64,000 nt of DNA, taken from NCBI RefSeq assembly GCF_046719735.1, contig NZ_JAUTWQ010000005.1:46493-110492 (forward strand), in the 5' to 3' direction. Within the stretch, counting starts at the first letter, position 1, and every line of letters begins with the position of its first letter. The notes under the pieces were generated by a model. The model was not told the DNA's origin and made no database searches. It saw only the letters and a program-made list of their open reading frames with translations. Of this stretch, positions 18,303 through 27,226 are shown one piece after another. The DNA is from Halobacillus_B rhizosphaerae (GTDB lineage Bacteria; Bacillota; Bacilli; Bacillales; Halobacillaceae). Made by a program: the position numbers and the translations under genes.

Positions 18303-19033
18303 TATCTGAATTTGTCTTCGATATAAGGCATTGTAGAGGGAACACTAACAATTTCTTCTTCAGGAAGGCGGAAGGCGGTGAGTTTATTTCCAAATACACA
18401 GCCGGTATCGATATTGACTGTCTTATTCACAAATCTTGGTTCGTGGACGGGCGTGTGCCCGTAAACAATCCATTTGTCTCCATTATAGTCTTGAGCCCAA
18501 TCTCTTCTCACCGGGCGGCCATCCGGAAGTGTTTCCCCTGTGATGTCTCCGTATAACACAAACGAAGCTACCTGTTTATTGGTTTTGCCGATATCAATTT
18601 CACGAATTCCCGCATGTGCGACTACAGCATTCGCTTCAGGGAGCAAGTGATAAAGAGGGGAAGATTCTATCAGCTCCATAAATTGTTGTTTAACATCTAC
18701 TTGTTCAGGTTGAGTTAATTGCTTGTATTCTTCTATGGTTGTTTCCAGTCCATGCCTCTCCTTTACAGGGTTGCCCAAAAAATATCGATACAGCTTATTA
18801 CAGTGGTTCCCGGGTACGTACAATCCCAGCTTTTCTTTCACAACTAATTTATACACCATTCGAATGGTTTCAATTGATTCCGGACCTCTATCCGTTATAT
18901 CTCCAACAAAAACTGGAACACGTCCATCCGAATGGACAGGAAGGTCGTTTTGCCACGCATAATCTAATTTAGTAAATAATGATTTGAGTTCTGTTAAACA
19001 CCCATGGACATCACCAATAATATCGAATTTCAT
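18299..19033 (-). CDS. prpE: Ser/Thr-type phosphatase / Ap4A hydrolase PrpE
   Basis: 244 residues, same as B. subtilis PrpE. PPP-family metallophosphatase motifs in order: GDVHGC (residues 7-12), GDITDRG, GNHC, and later GHTPV. B. subtilis PrpE hydrolyses bis-nucleoside polyphosphates and affects spore germination. Start ATG 19033 lies 7 nt from GAGGAG; upstream in-frame TTG and ATG codons sit inside the ribosome site. Confidence 0.92.
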   Translation of the reverse strand: MKFDIIGDVHGCLTELKSLFTKLDYAWQNDLPVHSDGRVPVFVGDITDRGPESIETIRMVYKLVVKEKLGLYVPGNHCNKLYRYFLGNPVKERHGLETTIEEYKQLTQPEQVDVKQQFMELIESSPLYHLLPEANAVVAHAGIREIDIGKTNKQVASFVLYGDITGETLPDGRPVRRDWAQDYNGDKWIVYGHTPVHEPRFVNKTVNIDTGCVFGNKLTAFRLPEEEIVSVPSTMPYIEDKFRY

Positions 19034-19107
19034 AGTCATTCTCCTCAATCAAAAATGGTGAAGATTTATTAAGCATCCCCACCGTTTCTAATCTGTATTC
19101 TTGCCTT

Positions 19108-19385
19108 GAGGATCTAAAAGCTCCTCTTCGCTTTTGGATCATCCAGCTGCGAGTCGCAGATCCACGCGGTTCTAAGCTATCAACTTCCAGAGGGGGAAAT
19201 TCGCCCCTCTTGCAGCTGCTAGCTTAGCCCGGAGGATCTAAGCGCTCCTCTTCGCTTTTGGATCATCCAGCTGCGAGTCGCAGATCCACGCGGTTCTAAG
19301 CTATCAACTTCCAGAGGGGGAAATTCGCCCCTCTTGCAGCTGCTAGCTTAGCCCGGAGGATCTAAGCGCTCCTCTTCGCTTTTGG
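19108..19385. repeat. Tandem 124-bp structured repeat, 2.25 copies
   Basis: Copy 1 is 19108-19231, copy 2 is 19232-19355 and a partial third is 19356-19385. Copies 1 and 2 differ only at two bases near the start (AA versus GC in GAGGATCTA..GCTCCTC). Each unit contains a small GAG../CTC hairpin and a large nested structure: outer CTAAGCTA/TAGCTTAG, inner AGAGGGG/CCCCTCT. GC-richer than its surroundings. The partial copy ends 4 nt before the stop codon of the SEDS gene. No ORF is supported inside. Origin unknown. Confidence 0.95.
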
Positions 19386-19388
19386 TAA

Positions 19389-20561
19389 CTACTCAAACAT
19401 ATAGGTTCGTGTTCTTGATTTGACGTTGAGTACGATACCTATGGTTAGTAGATAGGCGAGTGTCGAGCTTCCTCCATAGCTGAGGAATGGAAGCGGCAGG
19501 CCGGTAATTGGTAATAGCTGCAGGGACATTCCAATGTTTTGAAATACTTGGAAAGTAATCATAGCAACGATTCCGACAATCAAATAGCTGCCAAACGAGT
19601 CGTTACTCTCCATAGCTACTTGCACCATTCGATAAATTAATAAGAAAAATAATGTGACGACTATGCTTGAACCGACAAATCCGAATTGCTCGGAAACGGC
19701 GGTAAAGATCATGTCGGTGTGACGTTCAGGTACAGCTACTTCTAAATTCCCGACACCTTTACCTATTAATTGGCCGGACCCAATTGCGGTAATTGCTTTA
19801 ATTAACTGTAAACCAGCTCCCTGTTCATTCTTTTCTGGCTGCAGCCAACCGTAAAATCTTGAATCTACGTGAGCAAAGATGGATTCTTCCATAAAGGTAG
19901 TAACTTGAGTGAAGTCGATATAGAACATCAGTGTGACACCAGCTACTAATAGAACGAAGAATCCCAAAATGGATAAGATGATTTTCCATTGAATGCCGGA
20001 GACTAATGTCATAAAGCCAGTTATGGAAGCAAGAACTAGAAAAGTTCCCAAGTCAGGCTGGACAGCTACAAGTCCCATAGGAACAATTGAAATGAGAACG
20101 ATTTTTCCTAAAAGGTAGAAGTCCGTTTTAATGGTTTTCGCAGCATTTTTTTCATTGTGCCGGACGATTATGTGAGCAAGTGTTACGACTAAAAAGACTT
20201 TCATAAATTCAGAGGGCTGAACGGTGACTCCTCCAGGAAGCTTAAACCAGCTCACTGCCCCGCCTGATTCATGGACGATGGAAGGCGGGAAATTAAAAAA
20301 GATCATCAGAAGCATGATAACCCCAAACCCGTAAAGGACCCAGACGATTTGATGAAGACGGTCATAATCCAGAAGCATGACCACTCCTGCTCCTGCCCCG
20401 CCTATTATGTACCATACGATTTGTTTCACATAGACGCCTTGGTCAGCGGCTCCTAATATCGGATTGATTGTATATAAGGTAAAGCAGCTGATGGCACCAA
20501 AAGCTAAGACAACGAGTATTATTGTAAAGTCTATCGGTGATGTTTGTTGGTTTTCATTCAT
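19389..20561 (-). CDS. FtsW/RodA/SpoVE-family peptidoglycan polymerase, RodA-like
   Basis: 390 residues, ten or so membrane segments. SEDS signatures: VQPSEFMKV, VAVQPDLGTFLVL with the conserved Asp, ERHTDMIFTAVSEQFGF, and LPLPFLSYGGSS. The HTDMIF...EQFGF block resembles RodA more than FtsW. SEDS proteins polymerise lipid II with a partner PBP; none is encoded nearby. ATG 20561 has AGAAAGGGA upstream; a longer in-frame start lacks one. An orphan SEDS paralogue between prpE and mgtE, divergent from mgtE. Confidence 0.88.
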   Translation of the reverse strand: MNENQQTSPIDFTIILVVLAFGAISCFTLYTINPILGAADQGVYVKQIVWYIIGGAGAGVVMLLDYDRLHQIVWVLYGFGVIMLLMIFFNFPPSIVHESGGAVSWFKLPGGVTVQPSEFMKVFLVVTLAHIIVRHNEKNAAKTIKTDFYLLGKIVLISIVPMGLVAVQPDLGTFLVLASITGFMTLVSGIQWKIILSILGFFVLLVAGVTLMFYIDFTQVTTFMEESIFAHVDSRFYGWLQPEKNEQGAGLQLIKAITAIGSGQLIGKGVGNLEVAVPERHTDMIFTAVSEQFGFVGSSIVVTLFFLLIYRMVQVAMESNDSFGSYLIVGIVAMITFQVFQNIGMSLQLLPITGLPLPFLSYGGSSTLAYLLTIGIVLNVKSRTRTYMFE

Positions 20562-20677
20562 GTTTGTTCCCTTTCTCTGCAGCAATCTGTTAAACTACGG
20601 TTATAATTGTAAGTTTACATCATTCCTGTTGCTTTTTTAAGTAACTGTGACCAATTAATAAAAAAGAAAAACTTTAA

Positions 20678-20706
20678 TTGACAAACATGAACTGCCCAAT
20701 TAAGAT
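20678..20706 (+). promoter_or_regulatory. Sigma-A promoter of mgtE
   Basis: Perfect TTGACA (20678-20683), 17-nt spacer, TAAGAT (20701-20706), about 42 nt from the mgtE start. The leader is too short for an M-box magnesium riboswitch. Confidence 0.7.
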
Positions 20707-20748
20707 TAAACGGTTGAAAAACCTGTTTCTCCAAAGGAGGGAAGGCTG

Positions 20749-22113
20749 ATGGAACATTTAGAAGATCATGAACGAAAACAAATGTGGGAAACCATTCAGG
20801 ATGCTCTATTTAATGATCATATTGATCAATTCCGAGCTGAATTTCTTGAATTGCACCCATACGATCAGGCTCGTATTTTTGAAGAAATGGATGCTGACGT
20901 CCGTTTGCAAATTTATACGTATTTATCTCCACAAGAAATTGCGGACGTCATGGAACATATAGATTATGAAGAAATCGAACCTTTCTTTGCTGAAATGGAT
21001 CCCCGTTTTGCAGCCCAGGTCTTTGCTGAAATGTCGACCGATGACGCGGTGGATATCCTGAATGAATTAGATAAAGATAAGGTAGCGAGTTTCTTAACGA
21101 TCATGGATGATGATGCTGCAGATGAAATAAAAGACCTTCTTCACTATGAAGAGAAAACTGCAGGATCCATTATGACCACCGAATTTGTTGTGGTTAAAGA
21201 GGCAATGACTATTCGAGAAGCTATGCTTCACTTAAGAAAAGAAGCCCCGGATGCAGAGACTATTTACTATACTTACGTGATTGATGAAGATAAAAGATTA
21301 GTCGGTGTTATTTCATTAAGAGATCTCATTATTTCTGAAGAAGAGTGGTTAATTTCGGATGTAATGAGTGAACGTGTCGTGTCTGTTTCAGTAGGAGAAG
21401 ACCAGGAAGAAATTGCACGCATGATGCGCGACTATGACTTTCTTGCCTTGCCCGTCTTGGATTTTCAGCATCATTTACTTGGTATTATCACTGTAGATGA
21501 TATTATGGACGTTATGGAAGAAGAAGCAAGTGACGACTATTCCAAACTTGCCGGTATTTCTGATGTTGAGAGTGCGGATGAAAATGCTATTCAATCTGCT
21601 AAGAAAAGACTGCCCTGGCTGATTATCCTCTTGTTTCTAGGGAGTTTTACTGCCAGTTTGATCGGCCGTTTTGAAGAGACTTTAGATAAAGTTGCTATCT
21701 TGGCGATATTCATCCCATTAATTGCAGGTATGGCAGGAAATACAGGTACTCAGGCTCTTGCCGTTGCTGTACGAGGTATTGCAACAGGGGAAATTGATAA
21801 ACAAGGGAAATGGAAATTGATTCTTAGGGAAGCGGCAACGGGATTGATCACTGGCATTTCTTGCGGAGTGTTAATCACCGGAGTCGTTGCACTGTGGCAG
21901 AATAATATATATCTTGGATTATTGGTAGGTCTGTCTGTTGCATTAACTCTGGTAGTCGCAACATTGGCAGGTTCTCTCGTTCCTCTCTTAATGCATAAGT
22001 TTAACATTGATCCAGCCGTTGCTTCCGGACCTTTTATAACAACGATCAACGATATTATTTCGATTCTCATTTATTTTGGAATGGCAACTGCTTTCATGAA
22101 CTTATTGATTTAG
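20749..22113 (+). CDS. mgtE: Magnesium transporter MgtE
   Basis: 454 residues. Acidic N-terminal superhelical domain (to about residue 130), two CBS domains (about 135-255; TTEFVVVKEAMTIREAML and the following pair), a plug helix, and five membrane segments carrying PLIAGMAGNTGTQ and the pore Asp in FNIDPAVASGPF. Mg2+-gated uptake channel in the cytoplasmic membrane. AAAGGAGG precedes ATG 20749. Followed 16 nt later by yjbQ, so a two-gene cation operon is likely. Confidence 0.95.
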   Translation: MEHLEDHERKQMWETIQDALFNDHIDQFRAEFLELHPYDQARIFEEMDADVRLQIYTYLSPQEIADVMEHIDYEEIEPFFAEMDPRFAAQVFAEMSTDDAVDILNELDKDKVASFLTIMDDDAADEIKDLLHYEEKTAGSIMTTEFVVVKEAMTIREAMLHLRKEAPDAETIYYTYVIDEDKRLVGVISLRDLIISEEEWLISDVMSERVVSVSVGEDQEEIARMMRDYDFLALPVLDFQHHLLGIITVDDIMDVMEEEASDDYSKLAGISDVESADENAIQSAKKRLPWLIILLFLGSFTASLIGRFEETLDKVAILAIFIPLIAGMAGNTGTQALAVAVRGIATGEIDKQGKWKLILREAATGLITGISCGVLITGVVALWQNNIYLGLLVGLSVALTLVVATLAGSLVPLLMHKFNIDPAVASGPFITTINDIISILIYFGMATAFMNLLI

Positions 22114-22129
22114 GGAAAGGAGGTTGACT

Positions 22130-23989
22130 ATGGAGCATAGTGCTTCTGTTACCTCTCTCGTTATAGTAATACTCGCAGCATTTATCACCCCCATTCTATT
22201 GCACCGCTTGAAACTAACGATCATACCGGTCGTAGTTGCTGAAATTATTATCGGTCTCATTATTGGTAAAAGTGGGTTTGATGTAGTCCATCCAGGAAGC
22301 TGGCTGGAGATTCTCTCGACACTGGGATTTATTTTTCTCATGTTTTTAAGTGGATTGGAAATTGACTTTTCTATATTTGGACGCAAGAAACGAAAGCAGT
22401 CTAAGCAGGAAGAGAAAGGGTCGCCTAATCCCGTAGTTGTGGCCCTTCTCATATTCTGCGGCATTTTTGTCTTATCGTTAGGCTTATCTCAATTATTCGT
22501 TCTAGCAGGCTTTATTGATAATGCGTTTTTGATGACCCTGATTATATCTACCATCTCTTTAGGTGTCGTCGTTCCAACACTGAAAGATGCTCAAATGATG
22601 AAAACATCAATAGGGCAGACAATCCTGCTGGTTGCTGTTATAGCTGACCTGGCTACGATGATTCTACTTGCAGTGTTTGTATCTCTGTACGGAGAAGATG
22701 GGGGCAATACTTGGTTATTACTCGTATTATTTGGAGCTGGGGTGCTCTTATATTTTGTAGGCAAGCAGTTCAGACATCAGTCTTATTTGGAAACAATGGC
22801 TAAAGGAACGATTCACATTGATACAAGAGCTGTATTTACTCTCATTATTGTGCTGGTTGCTCTTTCAGAAACTGTAGGAGCTGAAAACATTTTGGGGGCG
22901 TTCCTGGCCGGGACTTTAGTTTCCTTATTATCACCAGACCCTGATATGGTGAAAAAACTGGACAGCTTTGGATATGGATTTCTAATCCCAATCTTTTTTG
23001 TAATGGTAGGCGTGGACATTGATATATGGAATTTATTTACGGATTCCAGGGTGGTTGTGCTTATTCCGTTATTATTTATCGCTTTATTAGTGTCAAAAAT
23101 TTTCCCTGCTTTTCTATTAAGAAAATGGTATGACATGAAGACTGTTATGAGTGCAGGATTTCTCTTAACTTCCACGCTTTCTTTAGTGATTGCAGCTGCT
23201 ACCATAGGAGAAAGAGAGGGAATGATTGATAAGCAAATGGAAGGCGCACTCGTGCTTGTGGCAGTCCTAACTTGTATAGCTGCTCCAATTGTGTTTAAAA
23301 AACTTTATGGACGCTTTGAAGAGGAGGATCATAAGCAGGTCGTCTCCTTTATTGGTTCGAACCGAATGACTTTGCCCGTCGTACGCGAGCTGGATGCTCA
23401 TTTATTTGAAACCCATCTTTACCACACGAAGTTAGATAGTGTAGATGAAAAGATCAGCCGGTCTTGTTTTGATATAAGAGAGCTAAATGGTTACCAGGTT
23501 GAAGAGATGAAGGAATTAGGGGTCTTTGACGTGGATATTCTGGTCGCTTCTACGGGGGAAGAACATAAAAATGCAGAAATTGCTAAATTTGCCAAAGCAG
23601 AAGGCGTAGAGCATGTGATTGTTAGGGTAGAATCTTCTGAACTCGATCAAGAAATGAAAGATCACGACATCAGTGTGTTTTCAGTATTCTTATCTTCCAA
23701 AGCGTTACTCAAAGCCATGATTGAAGCACCCAATGTGGTGGACATTTTTACACAGCAAGATAGTGCCCTTTATCAGATCAATATGAATAACTCTTCCTAC
23801 GACGGCATGTATATTAAAGAGTTTCCATTTACCGGAGATGTGATTATGGTACGTATCTTCAGAGGGAATGAATCGATTGTGCCTCATGGAGATACTCAAT
23901 TAATGATGAATGACCGCTTAATCGTGACGGGTTCTACAGAGTATGTAGATGAACTTAGGATGCAGCTGGAATACTGCGAGTGGTATTAG
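22130..23989 (+). CDS. yjbQ: CPA2 monovalent cation/proton antiporter with RCK domain (YjbQ)
   Basis: 619 residues. About twelve membrane segments of the Na_H_Exchanger fold (residues 1-395), then an RCK/TrkA-N domain (VVSFIGSNRMTLPVVREL; about 405-515) and a TrkA-C domain at the end. KefB/YjbQ family; likely K+ or Na+ efflux in exchange for protons. The RCK_N glycine motif is partly degenerate (G-S-N-R rather than GxGxxG), which may change nucleotide sensing. ATG 22130 follows GGAAAGGAGG. Confidence 0.88.
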   Translation: MEHSASVTSLVIVILAAFITPILLHRLKLTIIPVVVAEIIIGLIIGKSGFDVVHPGSWLEILSTLGFIFLMFLSGLEIDFSIFGRKKRKQSKQEEKGSPNPVVVALLIFCGIFVLSLGLSQLFVLAGFIDNAFLMTLIISTISLGVVVPTLKDAQMMKTSIGQTILLVAVIADLATMILLAVFVSLYGEDGGNTWLLLVLFGAGVLLYFVGKQFRHQSYLETMAKGTIHIDTRAVFTLIIVLVALSETVGAENILGAFLAGTLVSLLSPDPDMVKKLDSFGYGFLIPIFFVMVGVDIDIWNLFTDSRVVVLIPLLFIALLVSKIFPAFLLRKWYDMKTVMSAGFLLTSTLSLVIAAATIGEREGMIDKQMEGALVLVAVLTCIAAPIVFKKLYGRFEEEDHKQVVSFIGSNRMTLPVVRELDAHLFETHLYHTKLDSVDEKISRSCFDIRELNGYQVEEMKELGVFDVDILVASTGEEHKNAEIAKFAKAEGVEHVIVRVESSELDQEMKDHDISVFSVFLSSKALLKAMIEAPNVVDIFTQQDSALYQINMNNSSYDGMYIKEFPFTGDVIMVRIFRGNESIVPHGDTQLMMNDRLIVTGSTEYVDELRMQLEYCEWY

Positions 23990-24026
23990 CTGTTAAGGTC
24001 CTGATATAAATAGAAATATATTCTTT

Positions 24027-24065
24027 AGAAGACCCGGACAGCAATGGTTCGGGTTTTCTTTTTTT
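24027..24065 (+). terminator. mgtE-yjbQ terminator
   Basis: AGAAGACCCGGAC / GTTCGGGTTTTCT stem with G-U pairs and a long T tract. Same core as the pepF terminator. Confidence 0.8.
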
Positions 24066-24120
24066 ACATTGGTACCTTAAATTGTATTTTGGAAGCGTTT
24101 CATATAAAATGACAGCAGGT

Positions 24121-24133
24121 ACTGATCATTAGT
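24121..24133 (+). promoter_or_regulatory. Candidate FapR-type operator of fabI
   Basis: Inverted repeat ACTGAT-C-ATTAGT with flanking GGTACT, 30 nt upstream of fabI. FapR sites contain TTAGTACC-like halves, and B. subtilis fabI is in that regulon. The match is partial and position-based. Confidence 0.35.
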
Positions 24134-24162
24134 AAAGTATACAAAATTCAAGGAGGAATGGA

Positions 24163-24939
24163 ATGAACTTATCATTAGAAGGACGTACTTATGTGGTCAT
24201 GGGTGTAGCGAATAAACGAAGTATTGCCTGGGGAATTGCGCGGTCCCTGCATGAAGCTGGTGCCCGGTTAATATTCACTTATGCTTCTGAACGCTTTGGT
24301 AAATCTGTAAAGGAACTTGCCGGTACTTTAGAAGGTCAAGAATCATTATTCTATGAATGCGATGTTACCAATGATGAAGCGATTATCCATACCTTTGAGC
24401 AAATTCAGCAAGACGTCGGAGTAATTCACGGTCTTGCCCATTGTATTGCTTTTGCTAATCGTGAAGAATTAAAAGGTGAATTTCTAAATACCAGCCGTGA
24501 TGGATTCTTAACGGCACATAATATTAGTTCATATTCCTTAACAGCTGTTGCGAGAGCGGCCCAGCCTTTGATGGGTGAAGGTGGAAGTATTCTGACTATG
24601 ACCTATCTTGGCGGTGAACAGGTGGTAGAGAATTATAATATTATGGGAGTTGCTAAAGCCAGTCTTGATGCTAGTATGAAATACTTAGCAAATGATCTTG
24701 GAAAGCACAACATCAGAGTGAACGCCATTTCTGCAGGTCCGATCCGCACATTGTCTGCGAAAGGTGTTTCGGACTTTAATAAAGTGATCGAAGAAATCGA
24801 ACGCCGCGCTCCTCTTCATCGTCCTGTTACACAGGAAGAAGTCGGAGATACAGCCTATTATTTAATGAGTGATTTATCCAGAGGGGTGACTGGGGAAGTC
24901 ATCCATGTGGATGGTGGATTTAGTATCGTAGCTTATTAA
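24163..24939 (+). CDS. fabI: Enoyl-[acyl-carrier-protein] reductase (NADH) FabI
   Basis: 258 residues, the family length. Reduces trans-2-enoyl-ACP in fatty acid elongation. SDR fold with the FabI cofactor loop GVANKRSIAWGIA, catalytic Tyr158 and Lys165 (Y-N-I-M-G-V-A-K) and the second conserved Tyr148 in TMTYLGG. AAGGAGG precedes ATG 24163. Single gene flanked by two terminators that share sequence. Confidence 0.96.
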   Translation: MNLSLEGRTYVVMGVANKRSIAWGIARSLHEAGARLIFTYASERFGKSVKELAGTLEGQESLFYECDVTNDEAIIHTFEQIQQDVGVIHGLAHCIAFANREELKGEFLNTSRDGFLTAHNISSYSLTAVARAAQPLMGEGGSILTMTYLGGEQVVENYNIMGVAKASLDASMKYLANDLGKHNIRVNAISAGPIRTLSAKGVSDFNKVIEEIERRAPLHRPVTQEEVGDTAYYLMSDLSRGVTGEVIHVDGGFSIVAY

Positions 24940-25084
24940 TAGGGATTATCGCCAAGACGTTTGCCCTGTCCATGAGTCGGTTGAGATCCTTGCTTTAAGC
25001 CATTTGAAGGCGAAATAGAAAAGAATACAAGCAGACTACATGCAGGACAGGGGTAGTAGGTAGACTGTTTCAAAATTTAATTAT

Positions 25085-25114
25085 TAAACCCGAATCAAAT
25101 GGTTCGGGTTTTTT
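25085..25114 (+). terminator. Terminator downstream of fabI
   Basis: AACCCGAA / TTCGGGTT 8-bp stem, T6 tail, about 145 nt after the fabI stop. The space between holds a possible long-range CCCTGTCC (24964-24971) / GGACAGGG (25045-25052) pairing and no ORF. Confidence 0.8.
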
Positions 25115-25352
25115 GTTGTGATCATTGAAGGATGAAGACTCTGCTTCACTTCTTTCGAGTTCATTTAATGTTAAAAACTAATCTTAATATTAATAGCAAA
25201 AAACTCAGTGTTTTACTCCGTATTCGTTAAGGGATTTGTTAAGAACCTTTCTGGAACTATCACAATTTGAGAATTTCTCATTAAAGGGAACATGGACTAC
25301 AAACTGGGCATATACATAAGATGATGACCGACTGAGAAAAGGAGAGATCAAT
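25115..25352 (+). other. Intergenic leader of cotO
   Basis: No gene seen. A CATATACATA sequence at 25309 resembles a sigma-K -10 element but does not fit CATANNNTA exactly; AC dinucleotides lie at a workable distance. Otherwise unremarkable AT-rich DNA. Confidence 0.4.
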
Positions 25353-25874
25353 ATGGTGAATAAGAAACAACTGGCAAAGCCGCCTATGCTCTATATTACT
25401 CAGCCCGCACTAAAGCCCGCGGAAGTGACCATGCAGACGAGTTTCAGAGGGAAAAAGCAGAGCAGTAATACGGGAGAAAAAGCAGGAACTTCATCAATCG
25501 AAAAAGAAATCCGCCATCGAAACAAAGGGAAGATTTCAGAAGAGCCTGTACAAAAACAGGCAGCAGAGGCAGGAGAAAATGAGAATCAGGTTAATGAAGG
25601 TCAGGAAGAAACAGGACAAGAAAAATCAGAAACACCTGGAGAAAGAAGGCAGCGGTTTCGCGATATGAGTATTGAGGGGAAAGTGAATTATTTCTTTAAT
25701 TTGCCGCCGCATCTGCCAAAAATGAAATGTGAAGTTTCTACAGAAGAAGAACAGTATCGGGGATACATTAATAAGTATGAAGATGGAATTGTATACATGA
25801 AAGTGTTTCAGCGGCCGTTTCAAAGAGAGATTCCATTTACCGAAATTCAGGATATTCGTTTGATTGGATTTTAA
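25353..25874 (+). CDS. cotO: Spore coat protein CotO (YjbX)
   Basis: 173 residues, shorter than the roughly 227 of B. subtilis. The N-terminus (KPPMLYITQPAL) and the C-terminal 65 residues (GKVNYFFNLPPHLPKMKCEV to the end) carry the family; the centre is a low-complexity Glu/Gln/Lys linker (about 30-95) that accounts for length variation. CotO is a coat morphogenetic protein required for outer coat assembly. Upstream of the convergent cotZ/Y gene, as in the B. subtilis cot cluster. Confidence 0.85.
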   Translation: MVNKKQLAKPPMLYITQPALKPAEVTMQTSFRGKKQSSNTGEKAGTSSIEKEIRHRNKGKISEEPVQKQAAEAGENENQVNEGQEETGQEKSETPGERRQRFRDMSIEGKVNYFFNLPPHLPKMKCEVSTEEEQYRGYINKYEDGIVYMKVFQRPFQREIPFTEIQDIRLIGF

Positions 25875-25881
25875 AATTAAA

Positions 25882-25913
25882 AAAACCGCGCTTCAACTAG
25901 CGCGGTTTTTTTC
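25882..25913. terminator. Terminator between cotO and cotZ/Y
   Basis: AACCGCGC / GCGCGGTT stem, A-run before and T7 after. It can serve both convergent genes. Confidence 0.9.
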
Positions 25914-25919
25914 TTGTGA

Positions 25920-26420
25920 TTATAAGGCTGCAACTGCTGGAAGACATGTCACATGACAGAAGCAGTTAAGGTCAACAGTGATGCAGATACCGGATGCTTG
26001 AAGATTGTTGCAGTTCTGGTCTGCTGGTGACTCAGGATCATAGTTTCTATGACGGCTGTCATTAGACTCTGAAGATGAATCCTCAAGGTCATGATGACGC
26101 TCTGATAGCAATAGCTCTACAATTGCACAGCCATTGTCGTCCACTGATTTGACTCGGAAGAAAAAGCTTCCTTTAACATTGCAATAGTCATCGAATTTTC
26201 TGGAGCCGAAGCCTTTAAAAGGTTTGCAAGTTCCTTTGCAGTAAAGGATAACAGGAACAGTATCAAGTCCTGAACCTCCTCCAGTATCTCCTAATAAATC
26301 TGCGATTGACTGTTCGCAACTTGTCATACAGTCAGTTATTACATCGTTTTGAGCGTCAACGATGTCTCTTAAAATGTCGATTACACAGCTACCTGAATCG
26401 AAATTTTTACCACAACTCAT
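25920..26420 (-). CDS. cotZ: Spore coat crust/exosporium protein, CotY/CotZ/ExsY family
   Basis: 166 residues, Cys-rich (about a dozen, spread as CVIDILRDI, DCMTSC, YCKGTCKPF, CNVKGSFFFRV, CITVDLNCFCHVTC). The family self-assembles into disulfide-bonded hexagonal lattices on the spore surface. A Ser/Asp/His-rich low-complexity segment (residues about 106-132) interrupts the domain. CotY and CotZ cannot be told apart here; only one copy is present where B. subtilis has two. A good sigma-K promoter lies upstream. Confidence 0.9.
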   Translation of the reverse strand: MSCGKNFDSGSCVIDILRDIVDAQNDVITDCMTSCEQSIADLLGDTGGGSGLDTVPVILYCKGTCKPFKGFGSRKFDDYCNVKGSFFFRVKSVDDNGCAIVELLLSERHHDLEDSSSESNDSRHRNYDPESPADQNCNNLQASGICITVDLNCFCHVTCLPAVAAL

Positions 26421-26463
26421 TGAATATTTCCCCTTCCCAAACGTTTTGACGTAATGTCTTTAT

Positions 26464-26490
26464 TAGAATATGTCTAGGGGGAGGGTCGGT
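26464..26490 (-). promoter_or_regulatory. Sigma-K promoter of cotZ/Y
   Basis: Read on the minus strand: AC (26490-26489), 16-nt spacer, CATATTCTA (26472-26464), matching AC-N16-CATANNNTA. It lies about 45 nt upstream of the start. Confidence 0.65.
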
Positions 26491-26553
26491 GTGGGCATTT
26501 GTCATCTTTCTTAAATTCCGGAAGTTTTTATCTTTTAATGGGCGAATGACTAT

Positions 26554-26581
26554 ACTAACCAAGGCAAATCACCATAGAGTA
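26554..26581 (+). promoter_or_regulatory. Sigma-K promoter of the 26612 gene
   Basis: AC (26554-26555), 17-nt spacer, CATAGAGTA (26573-26581). It lies inside a longer open frame starting at 26489, so that longer start is unlikely. Confidence 0.6.
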
Positions 26582-26611
26582 ACAGTGACTTTTAATAAGG
26601 AGATGAAACAA

Positions 26612-26830
26612 ATGTCTGAAAATCATGATAAGAAAAAGGTCATCTATGTAAAAGACCTTGTTATAAAAGCGGATAATGTTGTTATTGAGCCCCAACGGCA
26701 TGAGGGTCATGATCGGGTAGATCCTTTCTTTGGAGGTCCACGCAGAAGAAACGAAGCTGAAGAGAGCAGTTCTTCCCATAATAATGATGAATCCAATAAC
26801 AATAACCGTGGTGGATTTTCCTGGATTTAA
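26612..26830 (+). CDS. Small sporulation-locus protein, unknown
   Basis: 72 residues. A conserved-looking block KKVIYVKDLVIKADNVVIEP is followed by DPFFGGPRRR and a low-complexity Ser/Asn/His tail, a composition typical of spore coat proteins. ATG 26612 follows AAGGAGATG. The sigma-K promoter and position between cotZ/Y (divergent) and yjcA make a coat or exosporium role likely, but I do not recognise the family. Confidence 0.7.
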   Translation: MSENHDKKKVIYVKDLVIKADNVVIEPQRHEGHDRVDPFFGGPRRRNEAEESSSSHNNDESNNNNRGGFSWI

Positions 26831-26840
26831 CCTGTGAACG

Positions 26841-26873
26841 AATGACCACTACCTCTGAGTAGTGGTCATTTTG
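26841..26873 (+). terminator. Terminator after the 26612 gene
   Basis: AATGACCACTAC / GTAGTGGTCATT 12-bp stem, 6-nt loop, TT-G-T tail. Confidence 0.85.
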
Positions 26874-26893
26874 TACATAAAGGAGGAGAAAGA

Positions 26894-27226
26894 ATGAACT
26901 TGAGCTGGATAGAACTACTCGTGCTTTCCTTAGCAAGCTTCAGATTTACGCGGTTAATTGTAGATGATTTAATAATGGAATGGCTTCGTAAACCATTTAT
27001 GAAAATTACTTCCCATACAAACGAACGGGGAGAGCAGGAAGAATGGATTGAGCCTAATGGATGGATAGGGGAAGGCCTTAGCTGTCACTGGTGTGTAGGG
27101 GTTTGGTCAGCTTTACTTATGCTGAGTATTTATATATTTATTCCTTATGGATATTTGCTGAATATTCTATTAGCCGTAGCTGGTATTCAATCCATTATTT
27201 ATGGACTAAGCCGGAGATACCTGTGA
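26894..27226 (+). CDS. yjcA: DUF1360 sporulation protein YjcA
   Basis: 110 residues. Opens with a membrane helix (SWIELLVLSLASFRFTRLIV), has the family motif SCHWCVGVWSA near residue 75, and a second long hydrophobic segment. DUF1360 proteins are sporulation-associated inner-membrane proteins in Bacillus. Strong AAGGAGGAG site. The stop overlaps the next start (GTGA), so the two are coupled. Confidence 0.85.
   Translation: MNLSWIELLVLSLASFRFTRLIVDDLIMEWLRKPFMKITSHTNERGEQEEWIEPNGWIGEGLSCHWCVGVWSALLMLSIYIFIPYGYLLNILLAVAGIQSIIYGLSRRYL

Noticed and set aside
20586..20748. M-box magnesium riboswitch ahead of mgtE
   Set aside because: The promoter lies about 42 nt from the start, leaving no room for the aptamer.
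26489..26611. Longer start for the 26612 gene
   Set aside because: The extension covers a good sigma-K promoter and has no ribosome site.
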